A DNA stretch of 7,685 bases from Thermococcus sp. (GTDB taxonomy: Archaea > Methanobacteriota_B > Thermococci > Thermococcales > Thermococcaceae). The position numbers and the translations under genes were made by a program. The notes below the pieces were generated by a model, which searched no databases, had not been told where the DNA came from, and saw nothing but the letters and a program-made list of their open reading frames with translations. Of the stretch, positions 1 to 6,371 are shown one piece after another. Where the stretch lies: the NCBI GenBank assembly GCA_027001105.1, contig JALTMZ010000079.1, positions 1 to 7,685 on the forward strand, given 5' to 3'. Numbering within the stretch: position 1 is the stretch's first letter; the number at the start of each line of letters is the position of its first letter.

Positions 1-502
1 CTACCGGAGCGTGGACGACTGGATTGTTCTTGAGCTGTATTCTTACTGTCTTCTTGAGCTTGTTGACAATTGGCTCTAAGTTTGTCAGTGTCGGTGGAAC
101 AACCACTGGCATCTTGTTTCTTGGACCTAAGTATCTACCCAAATATCTACCAATTTTCGGCATCAGTGGTGCTGCGGCAATGAAGAAGTCATACTTCTTA
201 GCTAATTTCCTTGCTTCCCTTGGGCTCTTGGCTATTTCCTCAAGCTGCTCACCACCAATAACATCAAGCCCGAGCTTTTTAGCCGCTTCAGCAACGGCAC
301 CATCAGCGATGACCGCGATTTTCACATCCTTCCCTCTACCGTGTGGCAGAACAACCTCAAGCTTAAACCTATTCTCAGGCTTCCTGAGGTCAATATCCTT
401 GAGGTTTACTGCCACTTCGACGGTCTGTGTGAAGTTACGCGGCTTAGCCCGGGCTTTAGCCTCCTTCACCGCTTCCACGATTTTTTGCCTGTCAAAGGCC
501 AT
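1..502 (-). CDS. rpl1: Ribosomal protein L1 (uL1), N-terminal 167 residues, 3' end outside window
   Basis: Translating the minus strand from the ATG at 502 gives an uninterrupted frame to the window edge, beginning [20 protein letters not shown]. It contains the L1 landmarks: [11 protein letters not shown] near residues 48-58, then a segment reading [20 protein letters not shown] and, soon after, NKMPVVVPP. uL1 binds 23S rRNA at the L1 stalk of the large subunit, and in archaea and bacteria it also represses its own mRNA. The archaeal protein is about 215 residues, so roughly the last 50 are missing here only because the window ends. A GGAGGTC ribosome binding site lies six bases after its GG-T-C core from the ATG, which settles the start. 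It follows rpl11 after an 86-base gap, longer than the other gaps in the cluster. The gap contains a possible promoter and a T tract, so rpl1 may also head its own unit (probably rpl1-rpl10-rpl12, not visible here). Confidence 0.95.
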   Translation of the reverse strand, partial: MAFDRQKIVEAVKEAKARAKPRNFTQTVEVAVNLKDIDLRKPENRFKLEVVLPHGRGKDVKIAVIADGAVAEAAKKLGLDVIGGEQLEEIAKSPREARKLAKKYDFFIAAAPLMPKIGRYLGRYLGPRNKMPVVVPPTLTNLEPIVNKLKKTVRIQLKNNPVVHAPV

Positions 503-566
503 TTTTCTGACCTCCAATCTTTTTTATTTAAGCTAAATTGAAAAATCAAAATTTCGTAAAAAGAGG

Positions 567-584
567 AGCTTTTAAACTTTTCCC
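567..584 (-). promoter_or_regulatory. Possible internal promoter for rpl1
   Basis: On the minus strand the rpl11-rpl1 gap reads GGGAAAAG followed by TTTAAAAG (TATA-like element at about 569-576). This resembles an A-rich BRE plus TATA box. Transcription would begin near 545, leaving a leader of roughly 40 bases before the rpl1 ATG. Just downstream is a T5 tract (558-562 on the complementary strand) that could instead mark partial termination after rpl11. The match is moderate and the surroundings are AT-rich, so this is a suggestion only. Confidence 0.35.
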
Positions 585-588
585 TAAA

Positions 589-1083
589 TCAGCTCTCCTC
601 AGCCTTTGCAAATATCTCGTCGTAAACTCCTTCATCAATTTCTTTCTGCACAACCCTTGGGTCTTTGCCCTCAACTGTAACTCCCATGCTTAATGCTGTT
701 CCAATGACCTCTTTTGCAGCTGCTTTAAGATCAGCAGCAAGCATTTGGTGCTTCTTAGCCTTTGCTATCTTTATGACCTGCTCCATTGTCAGATTACCAA
801 CAATGTTTCTCACTGGTTCACTTGAACCCTTTTCAAGTCCAAGCTCCTTCTTGATAAGCTGGCTAACTGGTGGTGTACCCACTTCAATCTCAAACTGCTT
901 TGTCGCTGGATCAACGATAATTTTCACTGGCACCTGCATTCCCGCAAAGTCTTTTGTTGCTTCGTTTATTTTGTCAACGACGAGCTTAACGTTTAACCCA
1001 AGTGGACCGATAGCAGGGCCAAGAGGAGGACCAGGAGTGGCTTTACCACCCTCAACTAAAACCTCAACAACTTGCTTTGGCAT
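589..1083 (-). CDS. rpl11: Ribosomal protein L11 (uL11)
   Basis: A 164-residue protein starting [20 protein letters not shown]. uL11 forms the base of the ribosomal stalk with uL10 and binds the GTPase-associated region of 23S rRNA. The N-terminal domain carries the family's proline/glycine motif ([16 protein letters not shown], residues 17-32). The hinge GTPPVSQL is at 69-76, and the RNA-binding C-terminal domain contains [12 protein letters not shown] at 124-135. The short acidic C-terminal extension is typical of archaeal members. An in-frame GTG nine bases upstream (1092) would add three residues, but it lies inside the ribosome binding site. GGGGTG followed by six bases leads exactly to the ATG at 1083, and known Pyrococcus proteins begin MPKQ. 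The gene begins 13 bases after the spt5 stop codon, so the two are almost certainly cotranscribed. Confidence 0.96.
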   Translation of the reverse strand: MPKQVVEVLVEGGKATPGPPLGPAIGPLGLNVKLVVDKINEATKDFAGMQVPVKIIVDPATKQFEIEVGTPPVSQLIKKELGLEKGSSEPVRNIVGNLTMEQVIKIAKAKKHQMLAADLKAAAKEVIGTALSMGVTVEGKDPRVVQKEIDEGVYDEIFAKAEES

Positions 1084-1096
1084 TCTTTTCACCCCT

Positions 1097-1555
1097 CTAC
1101 TCCTTTGACCGTTTGCTTATAAGTCTAACGTATTCACCCCTAACTGTAACGGGGATTGGAACTATTGCACCGATGAGCTCAACGACAATTTCATCCTTCG
1201 CCTCATCCACCCTAATGACCTTGGCTTTTTCGCCTTTGAAAGGCCCAGCAATGAGTTCAACTATGTCTCCTGGCTCGAAGCCACTGACAGCTGGCTTCTC
1301 TTCAAGGAAGTGCTCAATCTCGCTGAATGCAACCTCTCCCGGGAGAGTCCCTCTCGCGTGTCTTATCCCCCTTATAGCTTCATCAACCGCGCTCTTACTC
1401 GGCGCTTCAATAAAGATGTATCCCTTGACTTTTGAGGGGGTTAGTATAGCGTAGATTGGCAAGTTATATGTTTTTGCTTTACTATAAACTAATCTGGCGG
1501 TTGTTTCTTCCTGCCCCACTGTAACCCTTACTGCGAATATCTTGCTGTCGCTCAT
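1097..1555 (-). CDS. spt5: Transcription elongation factor Spt5 (archaeal NusG)
   Basis: A 152-residue protein of the usual archaeal Spt5 length. Residues 4-84 are the NGN domain ([20 protein letters not shown], then NLPIYAIL and VKGYIFIEA), which binds the RNA polymerase clamp and, with Spt4, closes the DNA channel for processive elongation. Residues 93-147 form one KOW domain with the signature [20 protein letters not shown], which contacts the ribosome or RNA. Upstream TTG, GTG and ATG codons (1567, 1564, 1561) are in frame, but they overlap the GGTGAT ribosome binding site. GGTG plus six bases leads to the ATG at 1555, giving [11 protein letters not shown], close to known Pyrococcus N-termini. 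It sits between secE (19-base gap) and rpl11 (13-base gap), the conserved translocon/elongation/ribosome cluster. Confidence 0.96.
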   Translation of the reverse strand: MSDSKIFAVRVTVGQEETTARLVYSKAKTYNLPIYAILTPSKVKGYIFIEAPSKSAVDEAIRGIRHARGTLPGEVAFSEIEHFLEEKPAVSGFEPGDIVELIAGPFKGEKAKVIRVDEAKDEIVVELIGAIVPIPVTVRGEYVRLISKRSKE

Positions 1556-1574
1556 CTTCATCACCAAAAGGCCG

Positions 1575-1766
1575 TCATTGACCTGTAATTAAGGTACCTA
1601 TAATACGGATAATCATGCCTATTAGACCTATAAGGATTATTCCAAGGCCTGTTATTTTTGCGGCCATTTTATACTCCTTGCCGCTTGGTTTTTTTGTGAC
1701 TAATAAAACCCTTTTGGACTCTGATAAGAAGTTTTTAAGTTTTTCCATGTATCCTTTTGTTGGCAC
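1575..1766 (-). CDS. secE: Preprotein translocase subunit SecE (Sec61 gamma)
   Basis: A single-span membrane protein of 63 residues that clamps SecY in the Sec translocon. The amphipathic cytoplasmic helix ([21 protein letters not shown], residues 7-27) is followed by the conserved K-E-Y/F-x-x-A-A-K-I-T-G segment (30-40) and one hydrophobic helix (about 41-60, [20 protein letters not shown]). The start is not certain. I chose the GTG at 1766 because GGGGTG followed by six bases leads to it, the same arrangement as rpl11. The GTG at 1775 lies inside that ribosome binding site. The ATG at 1748 would give 57 residues but has only a weak AGGA upstream. It is the first gene of the unit, with a promoter-like element about 60 bases upstream. 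Confidence 0.9.
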   Translation of the reverse strand: MPTKGYMEKLKNFLSESKRVLLVTKKPSGKEYKMAAKITGLGIILIGLIGMIIRIIGTLITGQ

Positions 1767-1822
1767 ATCTAACACCCCAGTAGCTTTTTAAGTCTTTTGT
1801 TAATCTTAGGTATGGGTTTGGG

Positions 1823-1838
1823 TTTTAAAAGTTTGGGG
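1823..1838 (-). promoter_or_regulatory. Probable promoter of the secE-spt5-rpl11-rpl1 unit
   Basis: On the minus strand, CCCCAAAC (BRE-like) precedes CTTTTAAAAC, with the TATA-like core TTTTAAAA at 1823-1830. A start about 27 bases downstream of the centre would fall near 1799, leaving a leader of roughly 33 bases before the secE GTG. The 85 bases between ftsZ and secE contain no better candidate. The TATA core is not the classic TTTATATA, so the assignment rests mainly on position. Confidence 0.5.
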
Positions 1839-1851
1839 TAAAAAGAGAAGA
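1839..1851 (-). terminator. Possible T-tract terminator after ftsZ
   Basis: Immediately after the ftsZ stop codon the minus strand reads TCTTCTCTTTTTA. The run of pyrimidines ending in T5 resembles the oligo-T signals at which archaeal RNA polymerase stops without needing a hairpin. It directly precedes the secE promoter, as expected at a unit boundary. The tract is short, so readthrough is likely. Confidence 0.4.
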
Positions 1852-2973
1852 TCAAAGTTCCTCCAGATCAAGGTGAATGACTTTTCTCTCACCTTCTTCA
1901 GAGAAATATGTTGCTTCCTCCTCAACAACGGCATATGGAGAGCTTACACCTGTAACCACAACCATAACTCTTATAGTTTTACCAAGCTCCTCATCAAGCT
2001 GAATTCCCCAGATTACCTGTGCCTCAGGATCAAGCTTGCTTGTAACAAGCTCAATTATCTGCTGTGCTTCCTCAAGCTTTACATCACTTCCGGCAATGCT
2101 TATCAACGCGCCTTTGGCACCGCTGATATCAACATCAAGCAATGGACTGTTTAAAGCCTGTGTTGCAGCTTCAAGTGCTCTCTTCTCGCTGTCACTCTCC
2201 CCAATACCGATCATTGCAACACCGCCATCTTTCATGACTGCCCTAACATCAGCGAAATCAAGGTTAACCAAACCAGGTTTCGTTATGAGTTCGGTAATTC
2301 CCTTAACCGCCTGGACAAGTATTTCATCGGCGACTTTGAATGCTAAGTGGATTGGTAAGTTTGGAGCGACTTCCATGAGTTTATCGTTTGGTATTACAAT
2401 AACGGTATCACTGTTCTTTCTGAGCCTCTCAAGACCATACTCAGCGTTTTTGATTCTCCTAATGCCTTCAACTGTGAACGGTAGTGTAACGACGGAAACT
2501 GTTAGAGCCCCCATCTTCTTTGCCAGTTCAGCAACAATTGGAGCTGCACCCGTTCCAGTACCTCCGCCAAGGCCGCAGGTAATGAAAACCATATCCGCAC
2601 CTTCAAGAGCATCCCTGATATCTTTTTCACTTTCTTTTGCTGCTTCTTCACCGATTTTTGGATTGTTTCCAGCTCCTAATCCTCTTGTGAGATCTTTACC
2701 AATGAGTATCTTTTTATGAGCCTTAACCTTGAGCAAATCCTGAGCGTCAGTGTTAATTGCAATAACTTTAGCACCCTGAATACCAACTTCCATCATTCTA
2801 TTTATTGTATTACAACCAGCACCGCCGACACCAACGACATAGATCTTAGCCTGTATCTGCTCTAAAATTCTTCTAAGCTCTTCATCAACATCGCTTTGAG
2901 GAACTTGTACTTCATTCACCTTGCCCGCCTCTTGGGATGTTCTTTCTATTGCACTTTCAATTAACTTTAACAT
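1852..2973 (-). CDS. ftsZ: Cell division GTPase FtsZ (FtsZ1 type)
   Basis: A 373-residue tubulin-family GTPase that polymerises into the division ring at mid-cell. An acidic, probably flexible N-terminal region (1-41) precedes the Rossmann-like GTPase core, with VGVGGAGCN at 47-55 and AINTDAQDL at 72-80. The tubulin signature GGGTGTG at 136-142 contacts the GTP phosphates. The synergy (T7) loop [11 protein letters not shown] at 237-247 supplies Asp239 and Asp242, which act on GTP in the adjacent subunit. All are intact. The C-terminal domain runs to about 343, followed by a short acidic tail ending HLDLEEL that may bind partners. The ATG at 2973 has an unusually strong ribosome binding site, GGAGGGTGA, a few bases upstream. 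It has its own promoter and lies upstream of secE as in other Thermococcales. The gene looks ordinary and complete. Confidence 0.97.
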   Translation of the reverse strand: MLKLIESAIERTSQEAGKVNEVQVPQSDVDEELRRILEQIQAKIYVVGVGGAGCNTINRMMEVGIQGAKVIAINTDAQDLLKVKAHKKILIGKDLTRGLGAGNNPKIGEEAAKESEKDIRDALEGADMVFITCGLGGGTGTGAAPIVAELAKKMGALTVSVVTLPFTVEGIRRIKNAEYGLERLRKNSDTVIVIPNDKLMEVAPNLPIHLAFKVADEILVQAVKGITELITKPGLVNLDFADVRAVMKDGGVAMIGIGESDSEKRALEAATQALNSPLLDVDISGAKGALISIAGSDVKLEEAQQIIELVTSKLDPEAQVIWGIQLDEELGKTIRVMVVVTGVSSPYAVVEEEATYFSEEGERKVIHLDLEEL

Positions 2974-3031
2974 TTCTTCACCCTCCTATGGAAACAATTT
3001 AACATCTGGTAAATTCTGTAGTTTAAAGCAA

Positions 3032-3046
3032 TATATAAATTTTAGC
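3032..3046 (-). promoter_or_regulatory. Promoter of ftsZ
   Basis: The minus strand reads GCTAAAA followed by TTTATATA (the TATA box is 3032-3039), a near-consensus archaeal BRE/TATA pair. The predicted start near 3009 would give a leader of about 36 bases with the strong ribosome binding site at its end. It lies in the 132-base gap between dtdA and ftsZ, so ftsZ is not dependent on dtdA transcription, although no clear terminator separates them. Confidence 0.75.
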
Positions 3047-3105
3047 TAAGATTACACAGCTAATTCTTAAATTTGAAGATGAAATGCTTTAAAGATTTTG
3101 TCCAG

Positions 3106-3924
3106 TTAATCTTTGATAAACTCCAAGCCAAGTTCCTCTGCCAAGGATCTTGCCAACTGCCTTGTTTCACCTTTACTGCCCTTCCAATCTACGTATATTG
3201 CCTCAACTTGTTCGGCTGTTCTTTCAATAGACTTTAGCAGCATCTCTCTGGATATAGGATGAGCATACTTTGCTGCAATATGAGAAAAAGCAAGATCTGA
3301 ACTCAGTGCGACTTTTGTTTGCTTTGGGGCATAGTGTCCTCCACCGATTCCAATAGCAACTTTAAAGTCTTTCTTTGAGTAATTGCTGATGACATACATT
3401 ATTGTCTCTGCCAAGATCTCTCCAGCTCTGTCATTAACCCACTCTTTTTCGCTTGAACCGATTTCGATGAAAAGCGAGGGGACATTAACTTCACTTGGTC
3501 CATGATGTGTTGCTTCATAACAGACCATCCATCCCAAATCATTGAGCTCACTCATTTTCAATAATGCCAGCTTCATTGCAGTTGGTTGGGCTATAGCCAG
3601 GCTGTTATCTCTACCACCGTACATTGATTTACCCCAGTTTCCAGTAACATGAGTTGTCAAAGTAGGCAGTTTCTGTTTGCTTGAATGTCTTGAAGCAAAA
3701 ATGATAAGTTCTGGTCTGATACTCAGCTGCCTTTCGATTTCTTTGTCTAAATGATCATAATATATCATCTCTTGATTTGTTGTAAGAATCAGAATGTCTC
3801 CCTTCTTGTACACTACGTTACGATCAAATTTGGCATCACTTTCTTTAAACCCAAAATTTTCAATTAGTTTTTGCTTTATATTCGCTGAAGCTAAATCAAT
3901 TTTAGTCGTCATTATGATTTTCAT
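3106..3924 (-). CDS. dtdA: D-aminoacyl-tRNA deacylase, archaeal type (DTD2/GEK1 family)
   Basis: A 272-residue enzyme that hydrolyses D-amino acids from mischarged tRNAs, such as D-Tyr-tRNA and D-Asp-tRNA. This keeps D-residues out of translation. It belongs to the zinc-dependent archaeal/plant family, unrelated to bacterial Dtd. Conserved stretches are intact: [20 protein letters not shown] (76-95), the histidine motif EATHHGPSE (137-145), [10 protein letters not shown] (192-201) and the C-terminal block [16 protein letters not shown] (243-258). Length and the C-terminus (GLEFIKD) agree with the Pyrococcus protein. The frame stays open upstream to a GTG at 3948, but homologues begin MKxIMTTK. 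The ATG at 3924 is preceded by GGGGATGATT, so I take 3924. It is divergent from the aminomutase gene across a long intergenic region, and nothing in the context links the two functionally. Confidence 0.94.
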   Translation of the reverse strand: MKIIMTTKIDLASANIKQKLIENFGFKESDAKFDRNVVYKKGDILILTTNQEMIYYDHLDKEIERQLSIRPELIIFASRHSSKQKLPTLTTHVTGNWGKSMYGGRDNSLAIAQPTAMKLALLKMSELNDLGWMVCYEATHHGPSEVNVPSLFIEIGSSEKEWVNDRAGEILAETIMYVISNYSKKDFKVAIGIGGGHYAPKQTKVALSSDLAFSHIAAKYAHPISREMLLKSIERTAEQVEAIYVDWKGSKGETRQLARSLAEELGLEFIKD

Positions 3925-4219
3925 CCAATCATCCCCAAATGACCACAAGTGTTTAATTATTAAAAGGCTTTTTGTAAAGCTCAGTAAAGTGTTATGTTCT
4001 TACATACAATTTAGATTACTTTATGATGGATAATATATCCAAGCAAGCAACACCAATATCCTTAACATTTTAAATCTTTCAACAGTTATTTACATTTATC
4101 AAGGCAATCTGGATTATAAGCCATGTATTTAGAAATGTTCAGCAAAATTTTAGAAAGAAATGACCAATTATGTAAAATTTTTTCATTATATTAACTGATA
4201 AATTTGAATTTTGTAATGT
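3925..4219. other. AT-rich intergenic region between dtdA and the aminomutase gene
   Basis: No open reading frame here has a ribosome binding site or recognisable product. Near its left end, on the minus strand, is a weak dtdA promoter: ACAAAAAGCC (BRE-like) followed by TTTTAAT at about 3959-3965. It would give dtdA a leader of only about 10-15 bases. The element GGATAATATATCC (4028-4040), with five-base inverted arms, is unexplained. The hexamer TGTAAA or its complement TTTACA occurs at 3973, 4089 and 4171. The same hexamer forms both arms of the inverted repeat at 4220-4235, so these may be scattered half-sites. Otherwise I see nothing. Confidence 0.5.
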
Positions 4220-4235
4220 TTTACATGCTTGTAAA
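4220..4235. promoter_or_regulatory. 16-base inverted repeat, candidate operator for the aminomutase promoter
   Basis: TTTACATGCTTGTAAA has perfect six-base inverted arms (TTTACA and TGTAAA) around a four-base centre. It ends eight bases before the TATA core and abuts the BRE. This is where archaeal activators bind, or where a repressor could block TFB/TBP. A nearly identical element (13 of 16 bases) lies upstream of the lipoprotein gene at 6301-6316. The cognate regulator is unknown; the motif does not match the FL11/Lrp or SurR consensus sequences I know. Confidence 0.55.
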
Positions 4236-4250
4236 CGCAAAATATATAAC
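4236..4250 (+). promoter_or_regulatory. Promoter of the aminomutase gene
   Basis: CGCAAAA (BRE-like) is followed by TATATAA (4243-4249), the best BRE/TATA match on this strand between 3949 and 4356. The predicted transcription start is about 4270-4275. This leaves an unusually long leader for Thermococcales, some 85 bases, and that leader contains the two hairpins described below. Confidence 0.65.
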
Positions 4251-4281
4251 ACTACATATATCCATTAACATCTGTAAAATA

Positions 4282-4344
4282 GCCCCAATGATGTGATAAG
4301 TACACTTATGCATCTGAGGGGCACTAATGCCCAAATATGGGCAT
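4282..4344 (+). promoter_or_regulatory. Structured mRNA leader of the aminomutase gene (two adjacent hairpins, alternative pairing)
   Basis: Hairpin A spans 4282-4322. GCCCC (4282-4286) pairs with GGGGC (4318-4322), GATG (4290-4293) with CATC (4311-4314), and ATAAG (4296-4300) with CTTAT (4305-4309), closing a TACA loop. Small internal loops separate the helices. Hairpin B spans 4327-4344: ATGCCCA pairs with TGGGCAT around AATA, and it ends one base before the GAGGTGAT ribosome binding site. GGGCA (4319-4323) can instead pair with TGCCC (4328-4332), which breaks the base of A and the stem of B. That gives mutually exclusive folds, as in leader switches. No oligo-T follows, so it is not a terminator. 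The pairings are read directly from the sequence; the regulatory role is inferred. Confidence 0.5.
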
Positions 4345-4356
4345 GAGGTGATAGGT

Positions 4357-6270
4357 ATGGAAAAGCAAATGGAAAGCGCAGTCTCAACGTTTAACATTGA
4401 AGAGTCCCCTTGGGGATTAAAACAGGGAATTAATCATGAAGATTTTTTGAAAATTTTTGATCCTCTTCCTGAAATTAAAGAGATCCTGCTCACCAGCGAA
4501 AATGTTGAGGAAGCAAGAGACAAGCTAAGAAGATTCGCTGAAGATTTGCTGTGGAAGTACAAGAATGGAGACATTGATGTCGATGCAATGGACAGATGGC
4601 TTGCCATCGAAGCTATAAATGTGTTCTTAAACATAATCTCTGAATATGGCGAAAAGGCTGCTGGGTTCTCTACATTGGAGTATCTCTGGAAAGCTACGAA
4701 AGGCGACAAAAGGGTTCTAAGCATAATCACGGAAGGTTTTGTGGAAGAGTTCAAGCACCTCTTCAAGGCAATGGCTGGAGTAACAGGATATTCAAAAGGA
4801 TGGCTCGGACCAAAACTGGAAGCTGCTGGAGTCAAATTTGTTGATTTCAGCAAAATAAAAGGAAGAAAGGCTGCCCTTATGAGATCGGAGTATCTTGACA
4901 AAGTATGGGAATATATTAAGAGCTATCTCAAAAAGTATCCAAGCGGTCTTGACAAGCATATTATTGAAAAGAGAAAGAGACAGAGAGAAAAACTTATGGA
5001 ATACTGGGGCATAACTGAGGACGAGTGGTTTGACTATAGATGGCAGTTCTCTCACGTGCTAAAGAGGGAAAAAGGTCTTGAAACCCTTAGAGAACTGAAT
5101 GAACTTGGGATAGTAAAAGTTCCAGAAGAAGATCTGAAACAAGTAGAAATCGCTGTGAAGTATGGCATACCTTGGGGAATTACTCCATACTATTTGCACC
5201 TCTGGGACTTTGAGAACCCATATAAAGAAGACAGACATGTAAGAAGGCAAGTAATGCCACCCACATGGTATGTCTCAAACATGCTCCAGCATAGAGAGGA
5301 CAGAGAATACTACTTCGACTTCATGGGAGAACACGACACGTCACCACTTGACCTTATTACAAGGAGATATGTCACAATAGCTATTCTCAAAGCTTACGAC
5401 ACATGTCCACAAATATGTGTTTACTGTCAGAGAAACTGGGAAGTTCTTGAGCCATTCATGGCAGGCTCATTCCCAGGATGGGACAAGATTGAAGCAGCGA
5501 TAGAGTGGTTTGGTGAACATGAGTCGATGCTTGACGTCCTAATCACCGGTGGAGATCCTTTAGCGCTAAGTGACAAGATTATTGACAAGATTATGAGCAG
5601 GCTCTCAGAGTTTGATCATGTTGTTAACATCAGATGGGGAAGCAGGATTTTTGTGACAGTTCCAATGAGAATTACTGATAAGTTGGCAGAGATACTTGGC
5701 TCATACATAGAGCCAGGAAAAAGAAACGTTTCAATTTCAACTCACTTTGAAACTGCCTATGAAGTGACCCCAGAAGTTGCAAATGCAACATACAAGATAA
5801 GAAGACAAGGAATATACATATACAACCAGCTTGTTTATCAGAGAAACGTCAGCAGGAGATTCGAAAATGTTGCATTGAGAATTGCTCTGAGAAAAGTAGG
5901 AATTGACCCATACTATACATTCTATCCAAAGGGTAAGATTGAGCAGAAAGATTATCTCGTACCAATAGCAAGAGTTGTCCAGGAGAGAAAAGAAGAAGCA
6001 AGATTATTGCCTGGACAGTTCAGACCAGATGAACCTGTCTTCAATGTCCCAAGAATGGGCAAGAACCATCTGAGAGCGTGGCAAGATAGAGAGTTGGTTG
6101 GAATTAGACCCGATGGAAGCAGGATCTATCTTATGCATCCATGGGAGAAGGGTATCAGCGAGACCAAGCTCTATACGTATCCAGATGTCCCAATCAAAGA
6201 ATACCTTGAGTATCTTGAAAGTATAGGAGAAGACCCCAACGATTACTGGACAATCTGGTACTACTACTGA
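4357..6270 (+). CDS. KamA-family radical SAM aminomutase, predicted glutamate 2,3-aminomutase-like
   Basis: A 637-residue PLP- and radical-SAM-dependent amino acid 2,3-aminomutase homologue. Residues 1 to about 215 are a charged, probably helical extension absent from bacterial lysine 2,3-aminomutase (LAM). The KamA core begins near WFDYRWQF (224-231) and includes ITPYYL (275-280). The [4Fe-4S] motif is Cys350-x3-Cys354-x2-Cys357, the protein's only three cysteines. Arg359 matches the LAM carboxylate-binding Arg134, and the SAM motif GGDPL is at 398-402. Lys569 in PRMGKN probably binds PLP. Lys525 and Asn563 align with LAM Asp293 and Asp330, which bind the lysine side chain. Glutamate 2,3-aminomutase has Lys and Asn there, so L-glutamate to beta-glutamate is the predicted reaction. 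The C-terminal zinc cysteines of LAM are missing. GGTGAT plus four bases fixes the ATG at 4357; an in-frame ATG at 4327 lies in the leader hairpin. Family assignment is secure, substrate is inferred. Confidence 0.88.
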   Translation: MEKQMESAVSTFNIEESPWGLKQGINHEDFLKIFDPLPEIKEILLTSENVEEARDKLRRFAEDLLWKYKNGDIDVDAMDRWLAIEAINVFLNIISEYGEKAAGFSTLEYLWKATKGDKRVLSIITEGFVEEFKHLFKAMAGVTGYSKGWLGPKLEAAGVKFVDFSKIKGRKAALMRSEYLDKVWEYIKSYLKKYPSGLDKHIIEKRKRQREKLMEYWGITEDEWFDYRWQFSHVLKREKGLETLRELNELGIVKVPEEDLKQVEIAVKYGIPWGITPYYLHLWDFENPYKEDRHVRRQVMPPTWYVSNMLQHREDREYYFDFMGEHDTSPLDLITRRYVTIAILKAYDTCPQICVYCQRNWEVLEPFMAGSFPGWDKIEAAIEWFGEHESMLDVLITGGDPLALSDKIIDKIMSRLSEFDHVVNIRWGSRIFVTVPMRITDKLAEILGSYIEPGKRNVSISTHFETAYEVTPEVANATYKIRRQGIYIYNQLVYQRNVSRRFENVALRIALRKVGIDPYYTFYPKGKIEQKDYLVPIARVVQERKEEARLLPGQFRPDEPVFNVPRMGKNHLRAWQDRELVGIRPDGSRIYLMHPWEKGISETKLYTYPDVPIKEYLEYLESIGEDPNDYWTIWYYY

Positions 6271-6279
6271 AAAATTTTC

Positions 6280-6300
6280 GCCTCTCTACCCTTTCCTTTG
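6280..6300 (+). terminator. Possible pyrimidine-rich terminator of the aminomutase gene
   Basis: Nine bases after the stop codon the plus strand becomes pyrimidine-rich, with two short T runs (CCCTTTCCTTTG). No hairpin is present. It could be a weak archaeal oligo-T-type terminator preceding the lipoprotein promoter. The T runs are only three long, so some readthrough into the transporter genes is likely. Confidence 0.3.
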
Positions 6301-6316
6301 TTTACTTGTATGTAAA
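6301..6316. promoter_or_regulatory. Second copy of the 16-base inverted repeat, upstream of the lipoprotein promoter
   Basis: TTTACTTGTATGTAAA matches the element at 4220-4235 in 13 of 16 positions, with the same total length and the same outer arms (TTTAC and GTAAA). It ends 20 bases before the TATA core of the lipoprotein gene. A third, looser palindrome, GTTTA-n6-TAAAC, lies at 6345-6360 between that TATA box and the predicted transcription start and shares the half-site TTGTAAAC with the first element. The arrangement suggests one regulator acting on both promoters. Confidence 0.5.
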
Positions 6317-6325
6317 TCTTCCAAA

Positions 6326-6343
6326 AAAACAAAAAATATATAA
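6326..6343 (+). promoter_or_regulatory. Promoter of the TAXI lipoprotein gene
   Basis: An A-rich stretch (AAAACAAAAAA) serves as BRE and runs into TATATAA at 6337-6343. Transcription is predicted to begin near 6365-6370, placing the hairpin at 6372-6390 at the very 5' end of the mRNA and giving a leader of about 44 bases. The lipoprotein gene therefore need not depend on readthrough from the aminomutase gene 140 bases upstream. Confidence 0.65.
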
Positions 6344-6371
6344 TGTTTAAGTTTGTAAACAATTAAGATGC

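Noticed and set aside
24..536. Plus-strand open frame of 170 codons opposite rpl1
   Set aside because: It is the antisense shadow of a clear uL1 gene. The translation is low-complexity Ser/Leu/Phe and no ribosome binding site precedes it.
2036..2719. Plus-strand open frame of 227 codons opposite ftsZ
   Set aside because: It lies wholly inside the ftsZ gene on the other strand. The Ser/Pro/Leu-rich product is typical of a reversed coding frame.
3925..3948. Upstream GTG start for dtdA adding eight residues
   Set aside because: Homologues begin MKxIMTTK, and the ATG at 3924 has a ribosome-binding-like GGGGATGATT at the right distance. The extra codons overlap that site.
4028..4040. GGATAATATATCC inverted repeat as an operator or promoter
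   Set aside because: The arms are only five bases, it is AT-rich and not repeated elsewhere, and no BRE precedes it on either strand. Chance is likely.
4321..4356. Calling the aminomutase from the ATG at 4327
   Set aside because: GGTGAT followed by four bases leads exactly to the ATG at 4357, matching the spacing of the other genes here. The earlier ATG sits in a hairpin stem.
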